A stretch of 35,341 bases of DNA from Candidatus Gastranaerophilales bacterium. GTDB taxonomy: Bacteria; Cyanobacteriota; Vampirovibrionia; Gastranaerophilales; UBA9971. Positions 1-7,092 of the stretch are shown here, piece after piece. The notes below the pieces were generated by a model, which did no database searches, was not told the origin of the DNA, and saw nothing but the letters and a program-made list of their open reading frames with translations. The stretch's first letter is position 1. Every line of letters begins with the position of its first letter. The stretch lies in NCBI GenBank assembly GCA_028277195.1, contig JANQGS010000082.1, positions 1 through 35,341 on the forward strand. Direction: 5' to 3'. A program made the position numbers and the translations under genes.

Positions 1-83
1 GGGCCGATTTTGAAGAATTTTAATTTTTGGGGTGCTAGGTTGTTACCAGCCACAACATGCCCGGGTATGCTAAAATAAATCCC

Positions 84-1220
84 ATGAAACTGGTACATCT
101 CGCAGACTTGCATATTGGCTATCGGGCCTACAATAAAGTTACCCCTAAAGGCTTAAACGTAAGGGAAAGAGACGTTATAACAGCCTTTAAGGAAACACTG
201 GACAGGGTTTCTGTTATAAATCCTGATGCAGTAATAATAGCCGGCGATATTTTCCACAGGCCAAGACCCGGCAATACCAGTATTTACCTCTCTATTAAAC
301 TGTTGCAGGAATTCAGGAAAACATGCCCTGCGCCCGTAATAATGGTTTCCGGTAACCATGAAGCCTCTAAATCCCTTGAAAATGAGTGCATTTTAAGGGT
401 TATAGAAGCCACGGTTCCCGGCATTAAGGTGATTGATAAGCAAATTGAGCAATTTACGCTTGATAATTACGGCACAAGCATACTCGGTATACCCTACAAT
501 GCTCTAAGCGACTTTGAAAAGACCAATATAATCCCTGATAACAACTATAAATATAATATTTTAGCTATTCACGGCTCTTATGAAAGCATTAAATGCCCGG
601 AGCTGGACACTTACGGCCAGGCAAGCCTGGTAAACCCGGATAATATTAACCGGTCAAAATGGGATTATGTGGCCCTGGGGCACTATCATACATACACAAA
701 ACTGGCGGAAAACACTTATTACTCGGGAGCAATAGAACGCACAAGCTCAAATATCTGGAAAGAGGCGCATGAGCCAAAAGGGTTTATTGAATATAACCTT
801 GAAACAGGGGAGCAGCGTTTCCATAAGCTCGATTCCCCCAGGAAAACGGTTGATATTAAGGGAATAAATGTTAATAACCTTACCGCAGAAGAAATAAACC
901 GCCTCATAGAAGCTGAAATGTCCAGGATTAATGATATTGAGGAAACTATTATAAGGCTGACGCTTGAAGATATTGATTCTTTGACAATAAGAAACCTTGA
1001 TTACAGAAAACTCGGATTCTACAGGAAAAAGGCGCTTCATTTCCGTTTAAATCTTATAAAGAAAGGGGCTTGCGAAAGTCCGGATAACCCGGGGAGTATA
1101 ATAAAAGAAGGCAAAAACCTGCTTGAGCAGGTGCAAGAGGAGCTGGACCGCTTTGAGACAGCTCCGGGCCTTGACAAGGAGAAGTTCAGGGAGCTGGCAA
1201 AGAGTTATTTGTATGAATAA
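84..1220 (+). CDS. Mre11/SbcD-like DNA repair exonuclease
   Basis: Predicted two-metal calcineurin-like phosphoesterase of the SbcD/Mre11 family, which trims DNA ends and hairpins in double-strand break repair. All family motifs are visible in order: Asp8 and His10 in the first strand, GDIFH at about 54-58, GNHE at 90-93, His163 (in HGSYES) and GHYH at 199-202. The following capping region and a C-terminal tail give 378 aa, usual for the family. The ATG at 84 is preferred because the protein then begins with the canonical MKLVHLADLHIG strand; an in-frame ATG at 57 adds nine residues. Neither start has a clear Shine-Dalgarno. The stop overlaps the start of a NurA-like gene by 8 nt, so the two nucleases are probably co-translated. 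No Rad50 or HerA gene is in the window, but the left edge cuts the neighbourhood. Confidence 0.92.
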   Translation: MKLVHLADLHIGYRAYNKVTPKGLNVRERDVITAFKETLDRVSVINPDAVIIAGDIFHRPRPGNTSIYLSIKLLQEFRKTCPAPVIMVSGNHEASKSLENECILRVIEATVPGIKVIDKQIEQFTLDNYGTSILGIPYNALSDFEKTNIIPDNNYKYNILAIHGSYESIKCPELDTYGQASLVNPDNINRSKWDYVALGHYHTYTKLAENTYYSGAIERTSSNIWKEAHEPKGFIEYNLETGEQRFHKLDSPRKTVDIKGINVNNLTAEEINRLIEAEMSRINDIEETIIRLTLEDIDSLTIRNLDYRKLGFYRKKALHFRLNLIKKGACESPDNPGSIIKEGKNLLEQVQEELDRFETAPGLDKEKFRELAKSYLYE

Positions 1221-2181
1221 ACTGCGAAATTTTATCAGGGAAAAAAAACAGAACAGCGAGGATATTAAAATTCCTCGAATAGCACGGGAAAATGACGATT
1301 TTCCCGCGCCGGCCAATGATATTGAAAGGCGAAACGCTGAAATACTCGAAAATAACGGCGTTTTCCAGACAAAACCCGTTGAAATAACCGCCGGGAAATC
1401 AAATTTTGCGTATTTTTTAGACGGCATAGAGCGCAAGAAAATACTGTTTTACTACAGGTCCATTCCCTGTATTTACGGGCATGTAGCAGCAGCGGTGCTT
1501 GGCAGGGCCGATAAAAAACCGCACCCTGCCGGCCTTGAAAAAACCCATGAAGCACTATATTTGCCGCAAAAACATTTCCCCGGCGATTTGGGAATGAAAA
1601 TAATCGATACGGGCGCAGGCGAGCCGATGTTGCCCGAGCAGTACGTCTATGAGGCCCATAAGGAAATCCAGAAAATAAGGGGTGAGCTGGAAAAATCGCT
1701 TGTACGGCAATGGGCCGGCAGGGATTATAACAAAGGCTGGCTTTTTGTGGACGGAAGGGTGGAAAAACTCAGCAAGGAGCTGACCTCCGGCTCAAACATA
1801 GTCGGCGTAATAAAGTCACACCATGCCTGCTACTTTGATTATGAGAACCAGTACAGGATTTATTCAATGAAAAAAGGCGAGCGCTCCTGCGTTTTCCGGC
1901 CAGAAGACGGCAAGGGCAGGCCCGAAAGCGTTTTTAGCTGGTACTTAAGGCTGCATTATGATAAAAATTACGGCACAAACGCTTTCGGGCTAATAAGGGT
2001 TGAAGTGCCTGCTGATGAGGAGTTACTGGCAAAAGCAGACATCATAAGCAACTGGATATTGCTGGAAACAAAGCCCGTGGCATTCCCCGCGTCACGCTGG
2101 GACAGAATGATTTACCCGGTAAAGTACTGCGAGGACTACCTTAAAAGCAAAGCCCCGAACTATGCGAGGCTGACTATATGA
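1213..2181 (+). CDS. nurA: NurA-family nuclease
   Basis: 322-aa protein that I assign to the NurA nuclease family, 5'-3' nucleases that partner the HerA/Rad50-Mre11 machinery in end resection, best known in archaea and scattered in bacteria. Visible hallmarks are the N-terminal catalytic-type Asp-Gly (FLDG, residues 69-71), a second strand motif LFVDGRVE, the IVGVIKSH segment typical of the family's central strand, and a later LRLHYDKNYG...IRVEVP region. The start is the ATG at 1213, which overlaps the upstream nuclease stop by 8 nt; a longer frame opens at 1123 but would lie in the upstream coding sequence. The stop overlaps the glycosyltransferase start as ATGA. Adjacency to an Mre11-like gene strongly supports the assignment. 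Sequence identity to characterised NurA looks low, so the exact activity is inferred. Confidence 0.8.
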   Translation: MNKLRNFIREKKQNSEDIKIPRIARENDDFPAPANDIERRNAEILENNGVFQTKPVEITAGKSNFAYFLDGIERKKILFYYRSIPCIYGHVAAAVLGRADKKPHPAGLEKTHEALYLPQKHFPGDLGMKIIDTGAGEPMLPEQYVYEAHKEIQKIRGELEKSLVRQWAGRDYNKGWLFVDGRVEKLSKELTSGSNIVGVIKSHHACYFDYENQYRIYSMKKGERSCVFRPEDGKGRPESVFSWYLRLHYDKNYGTNAFGLIRVEVPADEELLAKADIISNWILLETKPVAFPASRWDRMIYPVKYCEDYLKSKAPNYARLTI

Positions 2182-3293
2182 AGAAAATTGCCTTTATAAT
2201 AAGGATGTACCAGGAAAAAAACTTCCATGGCGGCGGGGAGAAGCTGTTTTATAACCTTATTAAGAGGTTTATGGATGACGGGCATAATGTGCAGGTTTAT
2301 TGCGGCGAGTCCGGCATAAAAGCAGGTAATGTAAGGGTAATTGAAGAAAAATATGACCATAATGACCCTGTATCAATGGAAAAATTCTATGAAGAAGCAA
2401 AAAAACAAACCGGTAAAGAACATTATGACTTTATAATCTCTGAAAATATTACCCCTCCGGTTGATATAACTTTTTTGCAGGGGCATTCGCTTGTTAACAG
2501 GCTTAATAAGACAAAAAATTTGTTTGAAAAATTTTTGTATAATTTCAGGAAAACAAAGAAGCAAAGGATTAAATACCAGGAAAAATGGATAAAACAGGGT
2601 TATCGAAGGATTTTTACTGTTTCAGAGCTACTAAAGCAAGATATAGTGGAGAATTTTAACATTGCGCCTGCAAAAATAGCTGTTATCTATCCGGGCGTGG
2701 ATGTATTCGGTCATTCCGGGCTTGACCCGGAATCTCCCGATATGCTGAATCAAGTTCAGCATGACAATTATACTTTTGGCTTGCTCGCGCCGGGTTTTAA
2801 AATAAAAGGCGGGTTTGTGTTCCTCAGGGCCCTTTCAATACTTAAAAAACAAGGGTATGAATTCAAGGCAAGAATTGTTTATCCTAAATACAAAAAAAAC
2901 CCTGGGGTAAAATTTTTAGTTAACTTTTATAATCTAGGGGATAACATTGAATTTTTAGGCCACCAGGAAGATATAACCTCTTTTTACGGTTCTGTAGACT
3001 GCCTTGTGGTGCCCTCGCTGGAGGACACTTTCAACCTGGCCGCCCTTGAGGCCATGGCCTGCGGTAAGCCTGTGATTATAAGCAATAACGCCGGGGCGTG
3101 CGAGCTGGTAAGAGAGGGAGTTAACGGGTTTGTATTTGATGTGAAAAAAAACGGCCCTGAAAACCTTGCAAAAAGGTTGTTACAGTTTTTGGAGCAAAAG
3201 CCTGATATGACGGCAGGGTGTCGCAAAACCGCTGAGGAGTATAGCTGGGACAGGGTTTATGCCAGGGTTTTAGAGGGCATTGCGGGGATGTAA
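2178..3293 (+). CDS. GT4-family glycosyltransferase (with repeat insertion)
   Basis: 371-aa retaining glycosyltransferase of the GT-B fold, family 4. The N-terminal half has a Gly-rich acceptor loop (HGGGEKLF) and the C-terminal half the nucleotide-sugar site, with VIYPGVDV, GLLAPGFKIKGG, a PSLEDTFNLAALEAMA segment matching the family E-x7-E region, and CGKPVI. It probably adds a sugar to a cell-surface glycan or lipid; the substrate cannot be read. The start ATG overlaps the nurA stop by 4 nt (ATGA), implying coupling, though its role is unrelated to DNA repair. Residues about 178-196 (HSGLDPESPDMLNQVQHD region) are encoded by a palindromic repeat lying between PGVDV and the next strand, where relatives have a short variable linker. 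The frame remains open, so the enzyme may be functional. Confidence 0.88.
   Translation: MKKIAFIIRMYQEKNFHGGGEKLFYNLIKRFMDDGHNVQVYCGESGIKAGNVRVIEEKYDHNDPVSMEKFYEEAKKQTGKEHYDFIISENITPPVDITFLQGHSLVNRLNKTKNLFEKFLYNFRKTKKQRIKYQEKWIKQGYRRIFTVSELLKQDIVENFNIAPAKIAVIYPGVDVFGHSGLDPESPDMLNQVQHDNYTFGLLAPGFKIKGGFVFLRALSILKKQGYEFKARIVYPKYKKNPGVKFLVNFYNLGDNIEFLGHQEDITSFYGSVDCLVVPSLEDTFNLAALEAMACGKPVIISNNAGACELVREGVNGFVFDVKKNGPENLAKRLLQFLEQKPDMTAGCRKTAEEYSWDRVYARVLEGIAGM
2710..2765. repeat. Palindromic element inside the GT4 gene, copy 1
   Basis: A 56-bp element bounded by GTCAT (2710-2714) and its reverse complement ATGAC (2761-2765). It contains two hairpins: ATTCCGGG (2713-2720) with CCCGGAAT (2726-2733), and GCTGAA (2744-2749) with TTCAGC (2755-2760). 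It is in frame with the glycosyltransferase and adds about 19 residues. A sister element with the same layout and the same CAAGTTCAG core lies at 6893-6954. This type of coding palindrome resembles the protein-invading repeat elements described in Rickettsia and other bacteria; the family assignment is inference. Confidence 0.8.
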
Positions 3294-3398
3294 ACTGAAG
3301 TTAAAGATTTGCACTGCAATAAACCTTAATTATCATGGTTTGCTTTCCCGTTTTCTTTTTCATAAACTGGGATAAGGTAATAATAAAGGAAAAAGGTT

Positions 3399-3896
3399 AT
3401 GGGTAAGATTTGGCTATACGGGGATAATGTTGATACAGACGTAATAATACCCGCCAGGTATTTAAATTCCGCTGACCCCGGGGAACTTGCAGCACACTGC
3501 ATGGAGGATATAGACACAGATTTTGCAAAAGGAGTTCAACAGGGCGATATAATTGTTGCGGGCGAGAACTTTGGCTGCGGCAGCTCAAGGGAGCACGCCC
3601 CTATCGCAATCAAGGCAAGCGGGATAAATTGCGTGATAGCAAGGAGTTTTGCGAGAATTTTCTTCAGGAACGCAATCAATATAGGCTTACCTATTATCGA
3701 ACATGGAGAAATACCCGCCGAGGCAGAAGCAGGCGATGAATTGCAGGTTGACCTGGAAAAAGGAAATGTTATAAATAAAACAAAAAATAAAACATATAAA
3801 ATCAACCCGTTTCCCCCCTCTATACAGGAGTTAATTGCGGCAGGCGGGCTGGTGAATTATACAAGGGAAAGGGTTAAAAATGACAAAAACATATAA
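3399..3896 (+). CDS. leuD: 3-isopropylmalate dehydratase small subunit
   Basis: 165-aa small (swivel) subunit of isopropylmalate isomerase, which with LeuC interconverts 2- and 3-isopropylmalate in leucine synthesis. The N-terminal YGDNVDTDVIIPARYL and the GENFGCGSSREHAPIAIK substrate loop are diagnostic, and the length fits the short bacterial/archaeal-type LeuD. An AAAGGAAAAAGG stretch just before the ATG serves as ribosome binding site. Its last 17 nt overlap the start of leuB. The Fe-S subunit leuC is not in the window, so it must be encoded elsewhere. A homoaconitase-type small subunit would look similar, but the neighbouring leuB favours the leucine pathway. Confidence 0.95.
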   Translation: MGKIWLYGDNVDTDVIIPARYLNSADPGELAAHCMEDIDTDFAKGVQQGDIIVAGENFGCGSSREHAPIAIKASGINCVIARSFARIFFRNAINIGLPIIEHGEIPAEAEAGDELQVDLEKGNVINKTKNKTYKINPFPPSIQELIAAGGLVNYTRERVKNDKNI

Positions 3897-4965
3897 AATA
3901 GCAGTTCTCCCCGGTGACGGGATAGGCCCGGAAATCATAGACCAGGGAATTAAAGTGCTAAAAGCCGTGTCAGAAAAATTTGACGTTAATTTTGAGTTCA
4001 CCGGGGCATTAATCGGCGGAGCGGCGATTGACGCTGAAGGAGTCCCGTTGCCCGACGGCACGCTTGAGCTGGCCAAAAACTCTGACGCTGTATACCTCGG
4101 CGCAATCGGCGACTGGAAATATGACGAGCTTGACCCTGCAATAAGGCCTGAAAGAGGACTGTTAAAAATACGCAAGGAACTTAACTTATTCGCCAATTTA
4201 AGGCCCGCTGTCGTGTATGATGAACTGGTATCGTCTTCCACGCTTAAGGAAGAAGTTGTAAAAGGCGTGGACATAATGATTGTCAGGGAGCTCACCAGCG
4301 GGCTGTACTTTGGCGAGCCCAGAGGGATTGAAAAAAGAAACGGCGAAAAGGTCGGCTTTAACAATATGTTCTACACGGAATCCGAAATAGAGCGCATAAT
4401 AAGGCTCGGGTTCAATATTGCCATGAAAAGAAGTAAAAAGCTCTGCTCAGTGGATAAAGCAAACGTGCTCGATGTTTCCCGTCTCTGGAGGGAAGTGGCA
4501 CAAAGGGTTGCGCCTGATTATCCCGAAGTTGAGCTTAGTCATATGTATGTTGATAATGCGGCAATGCAGCTTGTCAGGAACCCGAAGCAATTTGACGTAA
4601 TGGTTATGGAAAACACTTTCGGCGATATTTTATCGGATGAGGCATCCATGCTGACCGGCTCTCTTGGCATGCTCGCCAGCGCAAGCATTACTGATAAAGG
4701 CCCGGCAATGTACGAACCCTCCCACGGAAGCGCGCCAAAATACAAAGGACTCGATAAAGTAAACCCCATAGCAACCATTATGTCAGCAGCAATGATGCTA
4801 AAGTACAGCTTTGATATGGACAGGGAAGCCGGTGCCATAGAAGAAGCCGTCAAGCAGGTCTTAAAGGCCGGCTACAGGACCTATGACATTATGAGCGAGG
4901 GCAAAACGCTTGTCGGCACGTCAAAAATGGGCGACCTGGCAAGCGAGTTCGTGCTTAAAAATTAA
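3880..4965 (+). CDS. leuB: 3-isopropylmalate dehydrogenase
   Basis: 361-aa NAD-dependent beta-decarboxylating dehydrogenase catalysing the third step of leucine synthesis. Recognisable landmarks are the N-terminal LPGDGIGPEI, the substrate-loop RPERGLLKIRKELNLFANLRP, IVRELTSGLYFGEPRG, the catalytic Lys in VDKANVLDVSRLW, the metal-binding Asp segments in HMYVDNAAMQLV and FGDILSDEASML, and the cofactor loop around EPSHGSAPKY. The length is normal. It starts inside leuD (17-nt overlap), so the pair is translationally coupled. Its 3' end overlaps the convergent YkgJ-type gene by 11 bp with no room for a terminator. Confidence 0.96.
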   Translation: MTKTYKIAVLPGDGIGPEIIDQGIKVLKAVSEKFDVNFEFTGALIGGAAIDAEGVPLPDGTLELAKNSDAVYLGAIGDWKYDELDPAIRPERGLLKIRKELNLFANLRPAVVYDELVSSSTLKEEVVKGVDIMIVRELTSGLYFGEPRGIEKRNGEKVGFNNMFYTESEIERIIRLGFNIAMKRSKKLCSVDKANVLDVSRLWREVAQRVAPDYPEVELSHMYVDNAAMQLVRNPKQFDVMVMENTFGDILSDEASMLTGSLGMLASASITDKGPAMYEPSHGSAPKYKGLDKVNPIATIMSAAMMLKYSFDMDREAGAIEEAVKQVLKAGYRTYDIMSEGKTLVGTSKMGDLASEFVLKN

Positions 4966-5359
4966 GGTAATCCCTAAAAGGTTTTTGCGGAATAAGCCTG
5001 TATGTACATCTTTTATAAAGCCTGCCCCAGGCTGCAGGGGTTTTTTCAGGGTAATTCCTGCATAATCCCGGCCTGTTTTCATAATCAGGACAAATTCCAT
5101 CCTCCCGTATAAGCCCGCAGGCGATAACCAGGTTATTATATTTATCCCTGCCCATAATCCTGAAGCGCCGGTATTCAGGCAGTAAAAACCTGATAAGTTT
5201 AAAGTCAAGCAAAGCAAAAAAACCTGTCCCCAAAATATACCTGCAGCAGTCTCCGCATTTACAGCAACTTCCTTTAACCTGATAGCTTACTCTTTTAAGG
5301 TAGAGCTCCGGGAAAAGCTGGTATAGAAAAATTTTTAGGGGATTAAACACTACGAACAT
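4955..5359 (-). CDS. YkgJ-family cysteine-cluster protein
   Basis: 134-aa protein with the Cys spacing of the YkgJ/UPF0153 metal-binding family: a CCKCGDCC cluster near residue 31, then single Cys in ACGL, ICPDY, GLCRNYP and RCTYRL. These residues probably bind zinc or an iron-sulfur centre; the biochemical role of the family is not established. It is the last gene of the minus-strand operon and its ATG lies 17 nt inside the 3' end of the radical SAM gene, so translation is coupled. That coupling suggests it helps mature, or modify the product of, the radical SAM enzyme. The C-terminus overlaps leuB by 11 bp. Confidence 0.8.
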   Translation of the reverse strand: MFVVFNPLKIFLYQLFPELYLKRVSYQVKGSCCKCGDCCRYILGTGFFALLDFKLIRFLLPEYRRFRIMGRDKYNNLVIACGLIREDGICPDYENRPGLCRNYPEKTPAAWGRLYKRCTYRLIPQKPFRDYLNF

Positions 5360-6230
5360 TCCCCGGGTATATATACTTAAGCCCGGCCTTTTTACCTATT
5401 TCCTCTGCCTTATGAAGGGTTTCAAGCGGGGTTGGCTCAAGATAATCCAGCCTGTAATCGGGAAAAAATCTTGTAACGTGCCAGGGAGTATTTTTTCCGA
5501 GATTTTGGGCTACCCAGGCCGCAATGTTTTCCAGGTTCTCCTCACTGTCATTTTTTCCGGGAATAACATTAGTTACTGTTTCTATGTGCAGGCCCAGTTT
5601 TTTTGCGTGTTTTGTTGTTTTAAAAACATTCTTTCCGCCCGTGACACCGCATATTTCCCTGTAAAAGCCATTTTCAAAGCTTTTCAGGTCAACCCTGAAA
5701 GCATCAAGATAAGGGGCTATTAAATCCAATGCTTCGATAGTCATAAAGCCGTTTGTTACGTAAGCGGTATAGAGCCCCTTTTCCCTGGCGAGTTTTGCGG
5801 AATCTATAGTATATTCAAGCCATATAGCAGGCTCATTATATGTCCAGCAAACCCCCCGGCATTTATACCGGATCGCAAGCCCGGCTATTTTTTCGGGAGT
5901 AAGGTAATAGCCTTTATGTTCAAGCGTATTTTGTGATATATGCCAGTTCTGGCAATGCTTGCAGTTGAAATTGCATCCCCATCCCCCCACTGAAAAAACC
6001 ATGCTCCCGGGATAAAATTGATATAGGGGCTTTTTTTCTATAGGGTCAACAGCAACAGAAGAAGCCATTCCATATGTATTCAATGACATTTCGCCGTTAA
6101 TATTTTTCCTCGAAAGACAACGCGAAACTTTTCCCGGCCCGATTATGCACCTGTTGTAGCATATATTGCACCGGACGCTGTTATTATCCAGTTTTTCCCA
6201 GAGAAGCGATTTCACAGGTTTTTTATTCAA
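5343..6230 (-). CDS. amrS: AmrS-type radical SAM enzyme
   Basis: 295-aa radical SAM protein of the AmmeMemoRadiSam / pyruvate formate-lyase activating-like family. It has an N-terminal Cys set (Cys21, 24, 28 and 38) typical of AmrS, the radical SAM CxxxCxxC at Cys86-90-93 (GCNFNCKHC), a GG-type motif, and the late NVIPGKNDS and HVTRFFPDYR segments. The start reads TTG (6228-6230) with no obvious Shine-Dalgarno, 6 nt after the stop of the upstream small gene, so it probably relies on coupling. It stops directly after YIYPGNV, where family members I know usually continue for some 30-40 residues with another Cys pair. The usual partners AMMECR1 and Memo are not adjacent. The radical reaction catalysed is unknown. 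Confidence 0.87.
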   Translation of the reverse strand: MNKKPVKSLLWEKLDNNSVRCNICYNRCIIGPGKVSRCLSRKNINGEMSLNTYGMASSVAVDPIEKKPLYQFYPGSMVFSVGGWGCNFNCKHCQNWHISQNTLEHKGYYLTPEKIAGLAIRYKCRGVCWTYNEPAIWLEYTIDSAKLAREKGLYTAYVTNGFMTIEALDLIAPYLDAFRVDLKSFENGFYREICGVTGGKNVFKTTKHAKKLGLHIETVTNVIPGKNDSEENLENIAAWVAQNLGKNTPWHVTRFFPDYRLDYLEPTPLETLHKAEEIGKKAGLKYIYPGNVRSV

Positions 6231-6236
6231 AAATTT

Positions 6237-6512
6237 TTATGCATGCATATCAAGATGTTGTTTAATCATTTTATCGGTTGATTCAGCCCGGACAATAGAA
6301 ATCTCTCTTAGCAGGCTTGATTTAATCATATTAGCCCGCAGTTGATTTTCATCATTATGCAGTTTTTGCACTCCGGCAAAGCTAAGGTTAGGGTTTGCCG
6401 CATGGTTTAAACCCTGTCTAATCCGGTGAGAAGACATAATCCGGTTAAACCCCGCATTACTGATGCCGGCTGTTGTCATAAGGTTTGTTACTAATAGTGA
6501 TGATAGTGACAT
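6237..6512 (-). CDS. Unknown 91-aa protein, first gene of the radical SAM operon
   Basis: I do not recognise this protein. The reading frame is supported by a good ribosome site (GAGGTGAAATT before ATG), a strong promoter upstream, and a 6-nt gap to the radical SAM gene. The N-terminus (MSLSSLLVTNLMTTAG) is mildly hydrophobic, and the rest is predicted helical with several His, Asn and Ser. It has no Cys. It might be a small partner or substrate peptide of the downstream radical SAM enzyme, but there is no core motif of a known RiPP precursor, and that is speculation. Confidence 0.6.
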   Translation of the reverse strand: MSLSSLLVTNLMTTAGISNAGFNRIMSSHRIRQGLNHAANPNLSFAGVQKLHNDENQLRANMIKSSLLREISIVRAESTDKMIKQHLDMHA

Positions 6513-6552
6513 AATTTCACCTCATGCCATACCCCATACCTTAAACATTGTA

Positions 6553-6581
6553 ATTATATATCAAATAGGTTGATTTGTAAA
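6553..6581 (-). promoter_or_regulatory. Sigma70-type promoter of the minus-strand radical SAM operon
   Basis: On the minus strand a -35 TTTACA (6576-6581) and a perfect -10 TATAAT (6553-6558) are separated by 17 nt. The predicted transcript would start near 6546, giving a leader of about 34 nt with a GAGGTGA ribosome site before the ATG at 6512. Confidence 0.7.
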
Positions 6582-6592
6582 GGTCCTACTGC

Positions 6593-6892
6593 TCCTACGG
6601 CCAGTCTTATTCTATAGGCCATTAACAGGAAGTAACAAATTCAAGATAATTTGACCGGGTCTATTTTTTTATTGGTTACAGAGGAAAGTTTTCCCTGTCC
6701 TTCGTGCGCCATAGAGTATGATTATTTTCCCTTTGTAAAGCCGGTTTTCAATTATAGGCTGAATATTTCTTTTAAATTCCATAACTGTATTCCAAAAATT
6801 TTCATTAAAATTTCGATTACATTCTTAATTTTAACATATATTATTACTTAATTACAGCGATTTAAGAGCCTATCCAACAAATAATTATCATT
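6593..6892. other. Intergenic stretch without a recognisable gene
   Basis: About 300 bp of AT-rich sequence between the promoter of the minus-strand operon and the palindromic repeat. A TTG-initiated 66-codon frame on the plus strand (6651-6851) is Phe/Ile-rich, has no ribosome site and looks like chance. I see no RNA gene or other structure here. Confidence 0.5.
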
Positions 6893-6954
6893 GTCACCCT
6901 GAACTTGATTCAGGGTCTCAGGCGTTTGAGATTCTGAAACAAGTTCAGAATGAC
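6893..6954. repeat. Palindromic element, intergenic copy 2
   Basis: A 62-bp element bounded by GTCA and TGAC with two internal hairpins: ACCCTGAA (6896-6903) with TTCAGGGT (6909-6916), and ATTCTGAA (6931-6938) with TTCAGAAT (6944-6951). The architecture and the CAAGTTCAG core match the copy inside the glycosyltransferase gene (2710-2765). Confidence 0.8.
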
Positions 6955-7026
6955 GGAAAAATCTTTTATCATCTGCTTAGGTATACTGCTCCCAAATTCA
7001 AACTCGTTTAGTATAAACCTGTTACA

Positions 7027-7055
7027 TTTACATAAACTCATTAATGTATTTTAAT
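7027..7055 (+). promoter_or_regulatory. Candidate promoter of the acyl-CoA synthetase operon
   Basis: TTTACA (7027-7032), a 17-nt spacer and TTTAAT (7050-7055) lie upstream of the synthetase. The region is AT-rich, so chance matches are likely. A ribosome site AGAAGGAC precedes the ATG at 7093. Confidence 0.4.
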
Positions 7056-7092
7056 ATATAAATAGAGATTAATTTTTTAGAAGGACTATAAA

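Noticed and set aside
1123..1212. Longer N-terminus for the NurA-like protein
   Set aside because: It would lie in the coding sequence of the upstream nuclease, and its residues are Arg/Ser-rich out-of-frame translation; ATG 1213 fits a short overlap.
2713..2733. Rho-independent terminator inside the GT4 gene
   Set aside because: The hairpin has no following T-run and lies in an open reading frame; it belongs to the palindromic repeat.
6651..6851. 66-codon frame in the gap before the acyl-CoA synthetase
   Set aside because: TTG start, no ribosome site, low-complexity Phe/Ile-rich composition typical of AT-rich noncoding DNA.
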